Part shown: positions 46,334 through 57,739 of the stretch, one piece after another
How positions within the stretch are numbered: position 1 is the stretch's first letter
Layout of the letters: every line of letters starts with the position of its first letter
From: Wolfiporia cocos
Lineage: Eukaryota; Basidiomycota; Agaricomycetes; Polyporales; Phaeolaceae
Reading direction: 5' to 3'
Assembly: GCA_029448655.1 (NCBI GenBank)
Contig: JACCLO010000010.1
Span: 2,542,001 to 2,606,000 of the forward strand
DNA: 64,000 bases
Notes under the pieces: model-generated
Seen by the model: the letters and a program-made list of their open reading frames with translations, nothing else
What the model was told of the DNA's origin: nothing
The model's database searches: none
Program-made: the position numbers and the translations under genes

Positions 46334-48964
46334 GGGACGGTGAGAAGGCAGATGACGAAGAGATGTAGTATCAGTTGATGAAATTGGGCCCGATCGGGCG
46401 TGATGTGCACATCACTGACGCTGTCTCGTTGAGTGATAGTTCGTTGATAAGGACATTCAGCCATCGTTCAACGTTCAAATTCCGCTGCCCGAAGAGGGGC
46501 TTCGATAAGGCCCGAACTCTCAACGCCAAATTGTAGAGGAAGTCGGGCCTGATACCCTGGTATAGCTTGATTAGCACACAAAGAATTCTACATGAAGTCC
46601 GAGGCAGTACAATATTTGTTTGTCTCATTGAGTGACGGAAGACAGTATACGTGCAAGCACGAATGAGATTCAACATCCACATACCGCAGAGTGTATGTGC
46701 TGGTCGCATCGCTGAACTAATGATGCATCTTACGGCTCTCCTTGTGGTCGTCGGGGGATTGCGAACAAGGAACAACCATGCATCTCGGACAAACGGGCTG
46801 AACGGCTTTGACCGCTTAACTTGTGACATCTACCTGATCGCATTGTTCCTTCTCTGCTCACGATCTCAGACCAGTTTGATGCAGCCCTTGTCAATACTCA
46901 CAACCGATTATTTGCAAGTGTAAACAAGTATTCACCAGTCTCGAAGCCTCACAATGTTACAAAACATCGAGTCAGCAGCTTCATCATCTCTACGCTATTG
47001 CACCGCGGTGATTCACAGTCAGTTAATATCATGGATCGTCCTGAGAGCATGCAACTCCAAAGATTGAAGTGCCGATGGGGAATGGTCCTGCCACTAATGG
47101 CACGAGTCCACTAAGGAAATGCGAACGATTGCGTTTCGAAGGAATCGGGTTGATTCATAGGGGCAGAGATATGGTGTGGCTTTTGCAGACGCAAGCAAAG
47201 GCCGAAGTAATTGAAAGGGAGAAGACACAGACCAGAAAAGCAATTCGAGGCGACAATCGCAATAGTGGCACTTCTTCTAGACGCTGAGAATGAACGATAG
47301 GGGGGTCGGCGTTCCTGGGGTGCATGTGTTTATGCGAATACCCGATCGGTGGTGTACATACCTTCGTCGACGTCTGGTTGTGCAGGTGGACCATCTGCAT
47401 CTTGACCGCACGTTAACACATTACAGAGCAAGACTCCATCGCGTACGAGAGTAACCACATACATCATATCGGGTGCTGCATAGTGCATGGAGAGGCAAAG
47501 TTGTGCTGATGTAGCATTGATCGCGCCACATATGCTCACGAAGTGCACGCTGGCGTCGAAAGGGGAAGACTTCTAAAGCAGAGAGAAGACCAGGTACGGG
47601 GCGGGCGCTGTCATTACAAGGTACGATACAGAAAGTACCGCGAACGCGCAAAACGAGTGCGTCAGGAGTCGTCCTCTAGCAGATTTGTACCAGCCAGCCA
47701 AAGGCGGCATCTATGCTCAAATACGACAGATCGGCTTTTGAAAAACCTACAGCAAATGCAGTAAACTCAGAAGCAGGAATACGGGTGGGTACGAGACCGT
47801 GCGCGGAAGGAGGCGCCGGCGCTGAGGCCTGATCAATGTAGTGGGCCGGCGAGCGTAATTAGGATGTAGCGAGCTGCCCGAGTGCGATCACCGGGGGCAG
47901 GCACATATAGTGCAGAGCGCAATGATGGAAGTATTAACGTCTAGATCATCCTGTCTAGCACAATGTCGGCGACATGTGATCAGGTTATTGCCTTCGTATG
48001 CACGCATACTTTGCTGAATTGTTTCCATGCCATTCTCCCACCCTGTGAGCACAGAGGAGGCTAGGAGAAATATGACTTGCGCAAGCGTAGTACTTGCGTC
48101 AGAATAAGAGACAGAGCCGGTCACGATCACGACGTCGCGCCAGAGCAAGGTGTGCAGGCCCAATAAGGCGAGCACAGTAGACCATGAGCGGAAGAGACGA
48201 AGATGAAGATGTAGACGCCCTTTCACGGTGCAAGACCAGAGCTGGCGCACGACCAGGACCAGTTATGTCTAGAGCATGCCCAAGGGCGGTCGAAGGTTAC
48301 AGTAGCCAGACAGGTCTGAGAGGATACGACTCTGTGTGTGCGCCTAGAGTCAAAGTGCACCGCTAAAAGGGTCAGAGCCAAACGGTGCCGGTGAACGCTG
48401 AGCCCCTTCCACATGCTGGAATTGTGGCTGCCAAATAGCTAGACTACCTGCAATGTCTGACAAATTCCAGGATGTGGGTGACACGTAGGCAGTCCATGCC
48501 CGCATGAAACCGCCTGATGCTCGGACAGCGCTATCAGAGTCAGATCATCTTGCCATGTCGAGAAGACTGCTCAACTATATTCGGACGCGCGTGGAATGCA
48601 GCCGTTCAGCTACATCCTACACCTGTTCCGTGTGCCGTGGTAGTGCTGCATCACCTTTACTCGACCGTGATATTATCGACATTGTCGCTCTGACCAACCT
48701 CGGCCCAACCGGTTTTTCATATGACAATTCGCTTTTTGCCACCGACTGTAAGCCTTGCGCATGCAAAGTGTCCGTGAACTCGACACTCCGGGAGATCTTG
48801 TTGTCGATATACCCGGCCGGTTTAATGCGGGCGCTCAGGAACTCGTTCCGAACAAGGCATGTTCATTCCCCATGGAGGTGTGTCAATACATAGCGGTCTA
48901 TGTTGTTGATGATGATCATTCTGCCCAACTCCGTCTTGAGCTTGTCCGCCACCCCAATTAACGC

Positions 48965-48970
48965 TATAAA
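48965..48970 (+). promoter_or_regulatory. TATA-like box of the acyl-CoA oxidase gene
   Basis: TATAAA lies 83-88 bases upstream of ATG 49053, the only TATA-like match close to that start. Confidence 0.4.
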
Positions 48971-49052
48971 GTGGAATCGCCTGGACTAAATCGCTCACTG
49001 GATCGCCTGTTCCCGAGTCTCTGGGCTGTACTGTTACCTAAGTGTTGACACA

Positions 49053-51894
49053 ATGACGACGAAAGCAACCCCAGAAGAGAGGACGAAGCTGGACATGGCC
49101 GCGGCACGTGCGACGACGAGCATCGACGTACCGCGGATCCGCGATCTCCTCTATGGTACGTCTCACATTCAAAGTTCAGTGACGCCTCAAAAACCGTATG
49201 TGCAGATGGGCGCGATAAGTGGGAGACTAGCTCGCGAATACTGCGTATCATGTCCGAAGATCCTGTGTTTGACAAATCACAGAGGTATGTGGCGTCGATG
49301 GTTGTGTATCGTGCTTCAAAGATACGATAGCTGTTGTGGCGCAGACCATTCATGAACCGGCAAGAGCGTTACAAGCGCGCCGTCAAGATCACAAACCGGA
49401 TATACGAGTTGCAGGGCACACACAAATGGTCGACTGCAGAAGCCAGGCTGGCCCTCGACCTCGTCGACGAGGAGCTGCCCATGCACCTCAGTGCAGCCAG
49501 TCAGTGTCTCATGCCCTAACCTCGTCGGAGATATCTGGAGGTATCAAAATCTGCAGCGTTCGAGCCCGTCTTTATGGAGCAATGCGGATCGTATCTGCGG
49601 GGCAAGTACGGAGATCTGGTCATCAACCGCGGCATCCAAGGGTGAGTCCGCCAGCCTCCGCCCATCCCAGCCATCTGCTGAACTCCTGGCCACGAAGCTG
49701 CTATCTCCAGACAGAGCTGGGACATGGGACGGACGTGGGCTCTCTGGAGACGACGGCGACGTACATTTCCGAGACGAAAGAGTTCGAGATCCACTCGCCG
49801 ACGCTCACAAGTAGCAAATGGTGGATCGGCGCGCTGGGTCGGACCGCCACGCATGGTGTCGTCCAAGCAAAGCTCATCCTGCCTGGCGGAAAGGACATGG
49901 GGCCGCACATGTTCTTGGTGCAGCTGCGGTCGTTGCGTGCGTACATGCACCTCCCTTACCGACGCTTAGGCGCTTACATGCCATGCGGCAGAGGACCACA
50001 CAACGTTGCCTGGCATCACGGTCGGCGATATCGGTATGTGCAGTAGGAGATCGCGTGAAGTGGAGACTGAAGCCGTGGTTAGGTCCGAAGGTGCTCGGGG
50101 CGTATGTCTGCGTGGACAACGGCTTCGCGAGGTTTGACCGCGTCCGCATTCCGAGGGAGAACATGCTCTCTGCGTATTCCTCTGTAACGGACGATGGCAA
50201 GTATGTCAAGCCGCCGCACTCGAAGCTGAGCTATGGTGGTGTGAGTCTCCCTATTTTTGTTTTTTATTTCCGTCCAGCTGAATTGAAGATGTGAATATGG
50301 CAGATGCTCTGGGTTCGTGCGGCGTAAGCATTGGTTGCTTTAATTCTACTATGATGGGGCATTCTGATTCTCTCTGGTTAGACTGGTTGGAAAAGGCGGG
50401 TGGTACATGGCCAGAGGTATCTGCAAACCTTTATACCCCATCGCCACACACACGATACTCACACAAGGCCCAATCTAGCCGCTACCGTTGCCATCCGTTA
50501 CTGCACCGTCCGCCGGCAGAGCAACAAAGGGCAGGACGGTCTGGAGCGGCAGGTCATCTCCTACCCCTCCGTCCAATACCGGCTCCTCCCCGTCCTCTCC
50601 TACGCATATGTTTTCATTCTCCTCGGCCGTGATCTGGTACGCCACACCTACCCTCTCAGCACTCCGCAGCTGCTCACGCTGACACTGCACTCACACAGAT
50701 GAACCGCGTGGCAACGATGAGTACGCAGCTCGCCGCAGGGAACGCGGCGATGGTGCCCGAGATGCACATCACGTCGAGCGCGCTCAAGATCCTCGTGACG
50801 TCCATGGGGTCCGCAGGCATCGAGACCGCACGCCGGGCGATGGGCGGGCACGGCTTCAGCGAGTTCTCCGGCCTCGGGCGCTGGTACGCAGACTGGCTGC
50901 CCACCGCGACGTGCGTTCCCTCCCTCTCCCCATCGAACCATATTGCACAGCTCACCGGCATGCGCACTCAAGGTACGAGGGCGACAACTACGTGCTCGAC
51001 CTGCAGGTCGTGCGCGGCGCGCTCAAGGCGTTCCACGCGCTCGCGCGCGCCCCGCCCGCCACCGCGTCGCCACCGCTCCCGCCCTCCGTCGCGTACCTCC
51101 GCTTCCTGCACCCGTTGCACTCCGCCACTCCCCACGCGGACGCTGGCGCGGACTGGGCGGACCACGCGACAGCGGTGACGCTGCTCGAGCGGCGCGCCGC
51201 GGCGCTCGTGCAGGCACGCGCGGCCAGCGAGTCTGCGCTCGACGCAGACATGGACCACCGCGTCTCGCGCGCAGCGGCGGAGGCATACCTCGCGATGCGC
51301 ATGGGCGAGCTCGTGCGCGGGCTCCCAGGGGCGCTGCCCGCGCGGGAAACCGCGGTCGTCGGCAGGCTGCTCACACTGGTGCGTCCGGCCGCGTTCTAGT
51401 ACTAGTATCGTGCGGTGGCTGAGCGCATGCGCAGGGCCTGCTCGCGCTCGTCGAAGGCGGCCTAGTCGATATTCTGTCGTTTGGCCTGTTGCGGGGCGCG
51501 CCGGGGGCGGACCCGTCGGCCGCGCTGCGCATTGCGATCAAGATGCTCTGTGCTGAATTGGTTCCGGAGGCGATCGGGTTGACAGACGCATTTGGGTTTA
51601 CGGATTGGCAGCTGGACAGGTGGGCAGAGCGGGCTGCGGCGGTGGATGTGATGAACTGACCTCCGCTTGTAGTGCGCTTGGTGTGGAGGACGGAAGCGTA
51701 TACCAACAGCTGTGGGCGAGGGCCCAGGCTGAGCCGTTGAACGCTACAGAGCCCGTCGATGGCTACAAGGTCTGTGATTCGAATCAAAGTTCGCTGGTTC
51801 GCTGATGTATATCTTGTATGCATAGGAATATATTAAGCCTATGCTGGAGCGGGGCCAACGAGTTGCGGCGGTAGCCTCGAAGGCGAAGTTGTAG
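49053..51894 (+). CDS. POX1-like: Peroxisomal acyl-CoA oxidase
   Basis: FAD enzyme for the first step of peroxisomal beta-oxidation: acyl-CoA to trans-2-enoyl-CoA with transfer of electrons to O2, giving H2O2. ATG 49053 (MTTKATPEERTKLDMAAARA). Spliced exons follow the family order: SEDPVFDKSQR and FMNRQERYKRAVKITNRIYE; LQTELGHGTDVGSLETTATY and SSKWWIGALGRTATHGVVQA in the FAD/acyl-CoA core; RFDRVRIPRENML; ARAATVAIRYCTVRRQ; the FAD-binding AMGGHGFSEFSGLGRW; and YEGDNYVLDLQVVRG, whose Glu is the expected catalytic base. The C-terminal tripeptide is AKL, an acceptable PTS1 peroxisomal signal, at the TAG 51892-51894. More than ten short introns. The acceptor used before ATVAIRYC (CAATCTAG near 50480) was chosen because the other AG breaks the frame. 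It lies 3.5 kb from the acyl-CoA synthetase gene. Confidence 0.92.
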
Positions 51895-52044
51895 TGGGTT
51901 CAAGGTTGATTGATCGTGTATGCACCCTGTCGTCTGTTGTACAGCGGGTATCAATTTTTTCTGCAATACGAGAATATACAATTCAGAAACGCATATGGGC
52001 AAGGGCAAATAACATAAGGATATGAATCAATGGCGAAGTGGCTC
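51895..52044. other. Convergent 3' region of acyl-CoA oxidase and CHZ1 genes
   Basis: Only 150 bases separate the two facing stop codons, so the transcripts probably overlap at their 3' ends. Confidence 0.6.
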
Positions 52045-52670
52045 CTATTCGTCGTCTTCATCTTCATCTGCGCCGGATTTCTCGTCGGTGTCCTCCTTCT
52101 CTTCCTTCTCTCCCTCTGCATCTTGCTCGTCCTCTTCATCATCATCAGAAACAACCCTGCGCGACTTCTTTGCTGCAGGCTTTTTCTGTACAACAGCCTT
52201 CCCCTTGGGGGGCTCAGGCACTTTGCGCTTCGAGCTCGAGCTTTTCGGGGCAGGAGGTGCTTTGGCTATCTTACTCTTCTTCTTTGGCCTTTCTTCTTCC
52301 TCTTCCTCCTCGTCATCTCCATCATTGTCATCTCTATTGAAGCCCTCGACCTTTGTGTAGTCCACACGGATACCGCGGGTCCTCCGGCCTCCCGTTATGA
52401 TGTTTTTCGTATCGAGGGCGCCGAGCTCGTCTATGAAATAGTTTCCTAACCTTAGCGATATGCCAATGCAGCGATAGGCCCCGCACCTTCGTCGACACCG
52501 GCGTCGGAGCCATCGCTCGCGGCAGCCTCCTCCTCAGAGCTCTCTTCGCGTTTCGCCCTGCGAGCATATTCGATTCTCCGCATCGCGCAACGGAGATTGT
52601 CTCACATTTTGCCCCGTCCCTTCTTCTCCTCCTTCGCGTGCTCGGCTCTGCGTTTCGGGCGCGTCGACAT
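52045..52670 (-). CDS. CHZ1: CHZ1-type histone chaperone
   Basis: Nuclear chaperone that carries H2A.Z-H2B dimers. ATG 52670 (MSTRPKRRAEHAKEEKKGRG), a basic nuclear-localisation-like start. The first intron (GTGAGA...CTCGCAG) joins into MAKREESSEEEAAASDGS. The second (GTGCGG...TTTCATAG) joins DAGVDE to the CHZ signature DELGALDTKNIITGGRRTRG followed by IRVDYTKVEG. Acidic and lysine-rich tracts follow, ending EDEDDE at 52045. The motif DTxNIxxGGRRTRG is the CHZ domain hallmark as I know it. The C-terminus is longer and more charged than in yeast Chz1. It shares a divergent promoter with the La gene and is convergent with the acyl-CoA oxidase gene. Confidence 0.82.
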
Positions 52671-52906
52671 GGCGGACAACCAGCAGGAGATGACCAAGCG
52701 AGCGCGGGAGCTGCGATGGGGAGTGGAGACCGCCTTGGCGCCCGGGAGGGAGGGACCGATCGCGGGGCGATTGCCGAGATCGCGATCTCAGTTAATCCCA
52801 GATTTTCGCGAGATTTTGCAGCGTCTCTCTCAGCTTGCCTCCGCTGTCTGTGCACGACCACTCTTCTTTCCTTTACACTCTCTGATCTATTGCTGCTTGA
52901 GTTACG
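52671..52906. promoter_or_regulatory. Divergent promoter of CHZ1 and La genes
   Basis: 236 bases separate the two ATGs. Pyrimidine-rich tracts (CTTTCCTTTACACTCTCT near 52866) precede the La start and a similar tract precedes CHZ1 on the other strand. No TATA box is seen, as expected of shared housekeeping promoters. Confidence 0.6.
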
Positions 52907-54820
52907 ATGGCTAGTGCTGCAGTTGAGACCCCCGCCGTTGCGGAGGAGACAAAGATAGAGGTAGAGGCCCAGCCAGAGTCGGAGAAGGCGGAGGCGGCCG
53001 CGGCGGAGGCTCCTGCGGCGAGCGAGGCGGCCGCAGAGGGCTCGGACGACAAGGAGAAGAAGCTCGCCGCGATGAGACAAAGTACGTCGTCCCCGCGTCC
53101 CGCCCCGAGGCGCAGAACCTAACAGCCCCGCAGTCGAGTTCTACTTCGCCGACGCGAACCTGCCCTACGACAAGTACGCCTCTTGCCGAACAGACAGGAC
53201 GCACTGCTCTGACCATGATCTATTGTGACCCCCGCAGGTTCATGTGGACGCTCCACACCGCGAACGCGGAGCACTGGGTGCCGATCAAGACCGTCGCGTC
53301 GTTCAAGCGCATGCGCGACTACCAGCCGCTCGGGCTCGACTGGGTCGCGGACGCGCTCCGGCTCAGCACGGAGCTCGAGGTGAGCGCGGACGGCGCGCAG
53401 GTCCGCCGCCGCACGGAGCCGCAGCCGCCCAAGGACCAGTTCGAGCGCAGCATCTACGCGGTACGCGGCCGGTGTCCCGTGGGGTGGAGATTGCCCGGCT
53501 GACGGACCTGGCCCGCAGAAAGGCTTCGGCGCGGAGGTCGACGGGCTGCAGAAGCAGCTCGAGCAGTTCTTCAACAAGTACGGCACGACGAACGCGGTGC
53601 GCATGCGGCGCATCGACGGCACGAAGGAGTTCAAGGTGCGTGTGCTGCAGCTGCGCGGACTCTCTAAGCTAACACGCGTGCGTCATCGCAGGGCTCCGTG
53701 TTTGTCGAGTTCGCGGACTACAAGTCGGTCGAGGCGTTCCTGAACGCAGACCCGAAGCCATCGTGGAACGGCGAGGAGCTGCTCATCATGTCCAAGTATG
53801 TGCGCGCCTCCCTCCACTCACCGCCGCCCTCATCTACTTTACAGGGAGGCATACTGCGAGATGAAGATCAAGGAGAAGGGGCTGACGGGCAAGGCCGCGC
53901 AGGGCAAGCGGCAGGCGCTCGCGGGGCACAAAAGCAGGGGCTTCAACGCGTTCCGCGAGATGGAGGAGAAGAGCACGGACAAGGGCAAGAGCAAGGAGGG
54001 GGAGGCGGAGAAGAAGCCCGAGGTCTTCCTCGAGTTCATGGGCACGCGCATCCGCGTGCACGAGGAGGACGGCGTGGGGCACGTCAAGCCCGAGGACGTG
54101 CCCCTCGTGCGCGGCGCGACGCTGCGCTTCACGGGGAGCGGCGAGCAGGTCAAGTTCGACGAGGTCAAGGTCGGTGCCCGCCTTGCGTGCTGCGCGTGCG
54201 TGTATAGCTGACGCCGTGGCCGCGGCGCAGGGCATGCTCAAGGAGCGCTTCGCGCGCGCGCCGTTCGTGCAGTACAAGAGCGGCGAGACCTCGGGGCTCG
54301 TCGCCTTCGACAAGGCGCTCAATGAGGACGAGATCACATACGTCAAGGAGCATCTGAAGACGCTCGACGGGAAGGAGGTCTCGTGGGACATCCCCGATGG
54401 TGCGTCTCATCTACAGCCGTCAATCAGCGCAAGAGCTTATCTCCTGCAGAGGAAACGGAGGAGGCGCTCCAGATCGAACGCGCCCAAACCGCAGCACAGC
54501 GCGCACTGCAGTTCTCGCAGCGCAACAACCGCGGGGGCGGCCGCGGCGGGCGTGGCGGCCGCGGAGGCCGTGGCGGCGGGCGTGGCGGGCGTGGTGGACG
54601 CGGCGGACGCGGCGGACGCGGCGGGCGTGGTGGGCGTAGCGGAGGCGATCGGAAGGAGAACGGCGGCGCGGCAGCGAAGGCAGAGGCCGACGGCGAGCAG
54701 GTCGGCGAGAAGCGAAAACGCGCGGTGGAGCCCGACGGCGCGCCCGATGCGGGTATCCGCGGCCAGACGGTGCCCACGATTGAGACCGCGGCGAAAAAGG
54801 CGAAGACGGACGAGGCGTGA
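52907..54820 (+). CDS. LHP1-like: La-type RNA-binding protein (LHP1-like)
   Basis: Nuclear RNA chaperone binding the 3' oligo-U of nascent RNA polymerase III transcripts and assisting tRNA maturation. ATG 52907; an acidic Ala/Glu-rich N-terminus (about 55 residues). The La motif is built from three exons: KLAAMRQ, then IEFYFADANLPYDK from a 45-base exon at 53134-53178, then FMWTLHTANAEHWVPIKTVA and SFKRMRDY. RRM1 follows (TNAVRMRRIDGTKEFK, then GSVFVEFADYKSVEAFL). A lysine-rich linker leads to a second RRM-like domain (VFLEFMGTRIRVHEE ... GETSGLVAFDKAL). The C-terminus has an RGG/GRGG box (about 54529-54645) and a basic KR-rich end with probable nuclear signal. Eight or so introns; the borders of the short exon are supported by phase. 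Stop at 54820. Confidence 0.9.
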
Positions 54821-55384
54821 GCCCGGTGCTGGGATCTACATAGGACTCCTGGGTAAAACGTGACCGCTGAGGTTCTGCTTATTGTACTTGTATCCTACCA
54901 GGATTCTGCGCATCCATCACAGTTGCTTCGCTTTGCGCATGCTCTACGCGTCCCCAATATCTAGAGGCGTAATCGAGGATTTCATATCACTACGGTGACT
55001 GGCGTCGACGCTCAACGTGATTGCCTGCCTACTCCATCCGCCGTCGCTGCCGCAATAACAGTGCCCGTAGGCAGGATGCTAGGTGCCCTGGTGAGGAGTC
55101 AAATCAGCGGAGGTGGACTGGCGAGGGCCACGCGACGCCGTCTGCCACTGCATAAGCTGTGGCGTTCCGCCACTTGATATGTGGCGCGTCATCCATCGCG
55201 CCACACAAAGCCTCTCTAGAATGTTGCACCAGATCAGTACAAGTGGTTCGTGCAAGGGGGGAATCTATTAGAGACACAGAGAGCCAGAGCATGTATCAAT
55301 TACACAAGATAATACAATGGCAGTCAAGAAGATACGCGATCGACGGGGTATGGGTATGGATCCGTCCCAAAGTCCATGGGGCAC
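54821..55384. other. Convergent intergenic region
   Basis: Between the ends of the La gene (plus) and the acyl-CoA synthetase gene (minus). No gene seen; should hold both 3' untranslated regions. Confidence 0.5.
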
Positions 55385-57739
55385 TCAACCAAGCTTGTAG
55401 ACCTCCTGCAAAGAGCGTCAGCACAACCTGCCCTCAAACAACCATCACCAGAGCGTACCTTGATCTCTGCCTGGTACCGTTCCGCGACCTTGCGCCGCTG
55501 CACCTTTTGCGCGGCGGTGACGAGCCCGCTCTCGGGCGTCCACTCGTCCGCGGTGAGGACGACCGCCTGGAGGAGCTCCATCGGCTTGAAGCCGTTCTTC
55601 TTCCCGATGGTGTTGCACTCCTTCAGCACGAGCTCGCGCACCCGCTCGTCCGCGCACAGGTCCGCCATCACCGTGTGCGACGGCGGGCCGACCGCCTTGT
55701 TCTCGAGCGCGTGCAGGAGCTGCTGCTCGTGCGGGATGATGATCGCGATCGGCTGTTTGGCGTCCGGGTGCGCGTGCACGCAGACGTTCCCGACGAGGTT
55801 GCACGACTTGTAGATGGACTCGAGCCGCTCGAGCGCGATGTACTGTCTCACGAGTCAGCTAGCCGCAGACCATTGATAGAGCATGACCGACCTCGCCACC
55901 CTGGAGCTTAATCAGATTCTTGATGCTGAGCGGGCGTTCAATGAGTCAGCGTGTGTGCGCGCGCAGCACGTTAGGGCGACCCACCGATCAATCAGGCTAA
56001 GCGTTCCGTCAGGGTTCCATTGGCCAACGTCGCCTGTTCGGAACCACCCGTCCTTCGTAAAGATGCTCTCGTCGTTGTTGAGATCATCCCGCTTGAAGTA
56101 GCCTTGGATCAGCGACGGGCCGCGCACCCAGACCTCACCCTGCGGTGGGTCGTTCGTAGACAGATAGTTGGCTTCAGGGACGTCTACGAGCTTGACTTCT
56201 GTCGAAGGCATCGGGAGGCCAACGGCGCCCAGCCCGTCAAAGTCGGGCGGGTAAACAGCGCACATCCCACACGTCTCCGTGAGACCGTACCCTGAAACGT
56301 AAGAGATAAGAAATGAAAGGTCAGACGACGGTAGGACGAGCACATCCGACTTGCCTGGGATGAGCTTGACAAGGGCAATCGTCAGGAATTCCTGCGTCTC
56401 CTTGCTGAGCGCGGCTCCGCCGGACAACGCGATACGGAGCCTGCCTCCAGTCGCCTGCTTGACCTGGGTGAACACCACGGAATCTGCCAGTCCGCCGAGG
56501 ACGGGAACTCCCGCCTTCTTAACAGCGACCGCGCCGCTGAACATGCTCTTCCTGAGCGAGCCGCCAGACTTGACCCTGCCCTCGATGCCCTTCCTGATCA
56601 TCTCCCAAACCTGCGGCACACCGCACATGATCGTCGGCTTGAACGCGCGGATGTCGCCGAGGCAGTTGCGCACGGAGTTATCCATGAGCGTCTTCACGCG
56701 CGCGTACCCGAACGACATGCCGACGAAGAAGAGGCACATCTCGACGATCCACTCGAGTACGTGCGAGAGCGGCAGGTACGCGAGGTACGAGTCGTCCTTG
56801 CCGAGGTAGCGCCCGAGGTAGTGGTAGACCGCGCCCAGCGACGCGATCGCATTGGCGTGAGTGATGACGGCACCCTTCGGCGCGCCAGTCGTGCCGCTCG
56901 TGTACATGATGCACGCGACGTCGGACGGGACCGGTTTCCTGCTCTCGATCGTGTCTATGGGCACGCTCTTGCCGAGCTCACGCAGCTCATTCAGCGTAAG
57001 CACCTTCATGTTCTCGCGCACACCACGGATCTTCTCCACAAGCGCCGCATCCGCGGTGCCATCGTGGATTACAACGCGCAGGGTGGGCACGTTCCCGGCG
57101 ACGTTCGCCACAACCTTCAGCAGGTCCGCGTTAGTGAATATGGCAACGCACTCGGGCTCGTTCAGCGCATGCTGCAGACCAGCCTCGCCGAGCGTCTCGT
57201 AAGCTGTCGCTATTGGCGCGGAGACTGCAGAGCAGCCGTATGATACGAGTTGCCAGTTAGCGCTGAGCCGCAGTGATATGCTCAGCAAGGCCGACAAACC
57301 CGGGAATGGTGAACACGCACCTCGTACCGGCGTACACATTCACAGCGTCACCCTTGGCAATCCCCAGTTCCAGCAGGCCGCCCGCAATCTCAAGCGCGGC
57401 GTCCTTGACTTGGAGGAAGCTCATGTACTTGTAGTCGCTCAGCTCGAAGTACTTCCATGTCTTGGTCTCGGTGACCTCCTTGCCGCCAACGACCTTCTTG
57501 ACTTCCTTCTGTTCCTCGTGGACGTCCAGGATTTCGCGCGTGCCATACGCGTTTCTGGTGCTGTGGGTACGCGCGGCATATAGTAGGACGTCGTACACGG
57601 TGTCGATACCCTCCCACGGTTGCGTAACTAGTCTGTCGGCCGTCAACGCGTTCCGCCGGATGCGGGTTTCACCCTTCACGGCTGGGCCGATTTCAACCGA
57701 GCCAACCTTCGCCTGTTGATCTGATAGAGTGTAGGCCAT
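55385..57739 (-). CDS. FAA-like: Long-chain fatty-acid-CoA ligase (acyl-CoA synthetase)
   Basis: Activates long-chain fatty acids with ATP and CoA, feeding beta-oxidation and lipid synthesis. ATG 57739 (MAYTLSDQQAKVGSVEIG). The first exon holds TWKYFELSDYKYMSFLQVKD; exon 2 starts after ...GGCTCAG and has the AMP-binding signature MYTSGTTGAPKGAVITHANA, then PLSHVLEWIVEMCLFF. Next are YGLTETCGM, VWVRGPSLIQGYFKRDDL and DGWFRTGDVGQWNPDGTLSL, then RIKNLIKLQGGE, YIALERLESIYKSCNLVGNV and NGFKPMELLQAVVL. The last exon is only EVYKLG with the stop at 55385. The intron before YGLTET uses a GC donor (CAG|GCAAGT) with a TTTCAG acceptor; it is 63 bases without stops, so an unspliced form would add 21 residues. 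No PTS1 at the C-terminus. The intron in the first third uses GTGCGT. Family firm. Confidence 0.92.

Larger units (their letters stand above)
45666..49052. other. Gene-poor region with a minisatellite
   Basis: About 3.4 kb without a supported gene. The longer open stretches (minus 46371-46829 and 47888-48250, plus 48504-48893) have no recognisable family. The 47888-48250 frame carries a hydrophobic run (LLGLHTLLWRDVVIVTGSVS), so a decayed membrane-protein gene is possible. The right end holds the acyl-CoA oxidase promoter. Confidence 0.45.

Noticed and set aside
47543..47764. Basic frame resembling a bZIP basic region (YRKYRERAKRVRQ)
   Set aside because: No leucine zipper follows and no intron model connects it to a start; the match is too short.
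50648..51374. Overlapping minus-strand frames across the acyl-CoA oxidase 3' half
   Set aside because: They are antisense to clearly conserved oxidase exons and have no homology of their own.
54424..54777. Minus-strand Pro/Arg-rich frame opposite the La RGG box
   Set aside because: It is the antisense of a Gly/Arg repeat and does not represent a gene.
55445..55804. Second minus-strand frame inside the acyl-CoA synthetase gene
   Set aside because: It is a shifted frame of the C-terminal exon; the conserved synthetase motifs are in the other frame.
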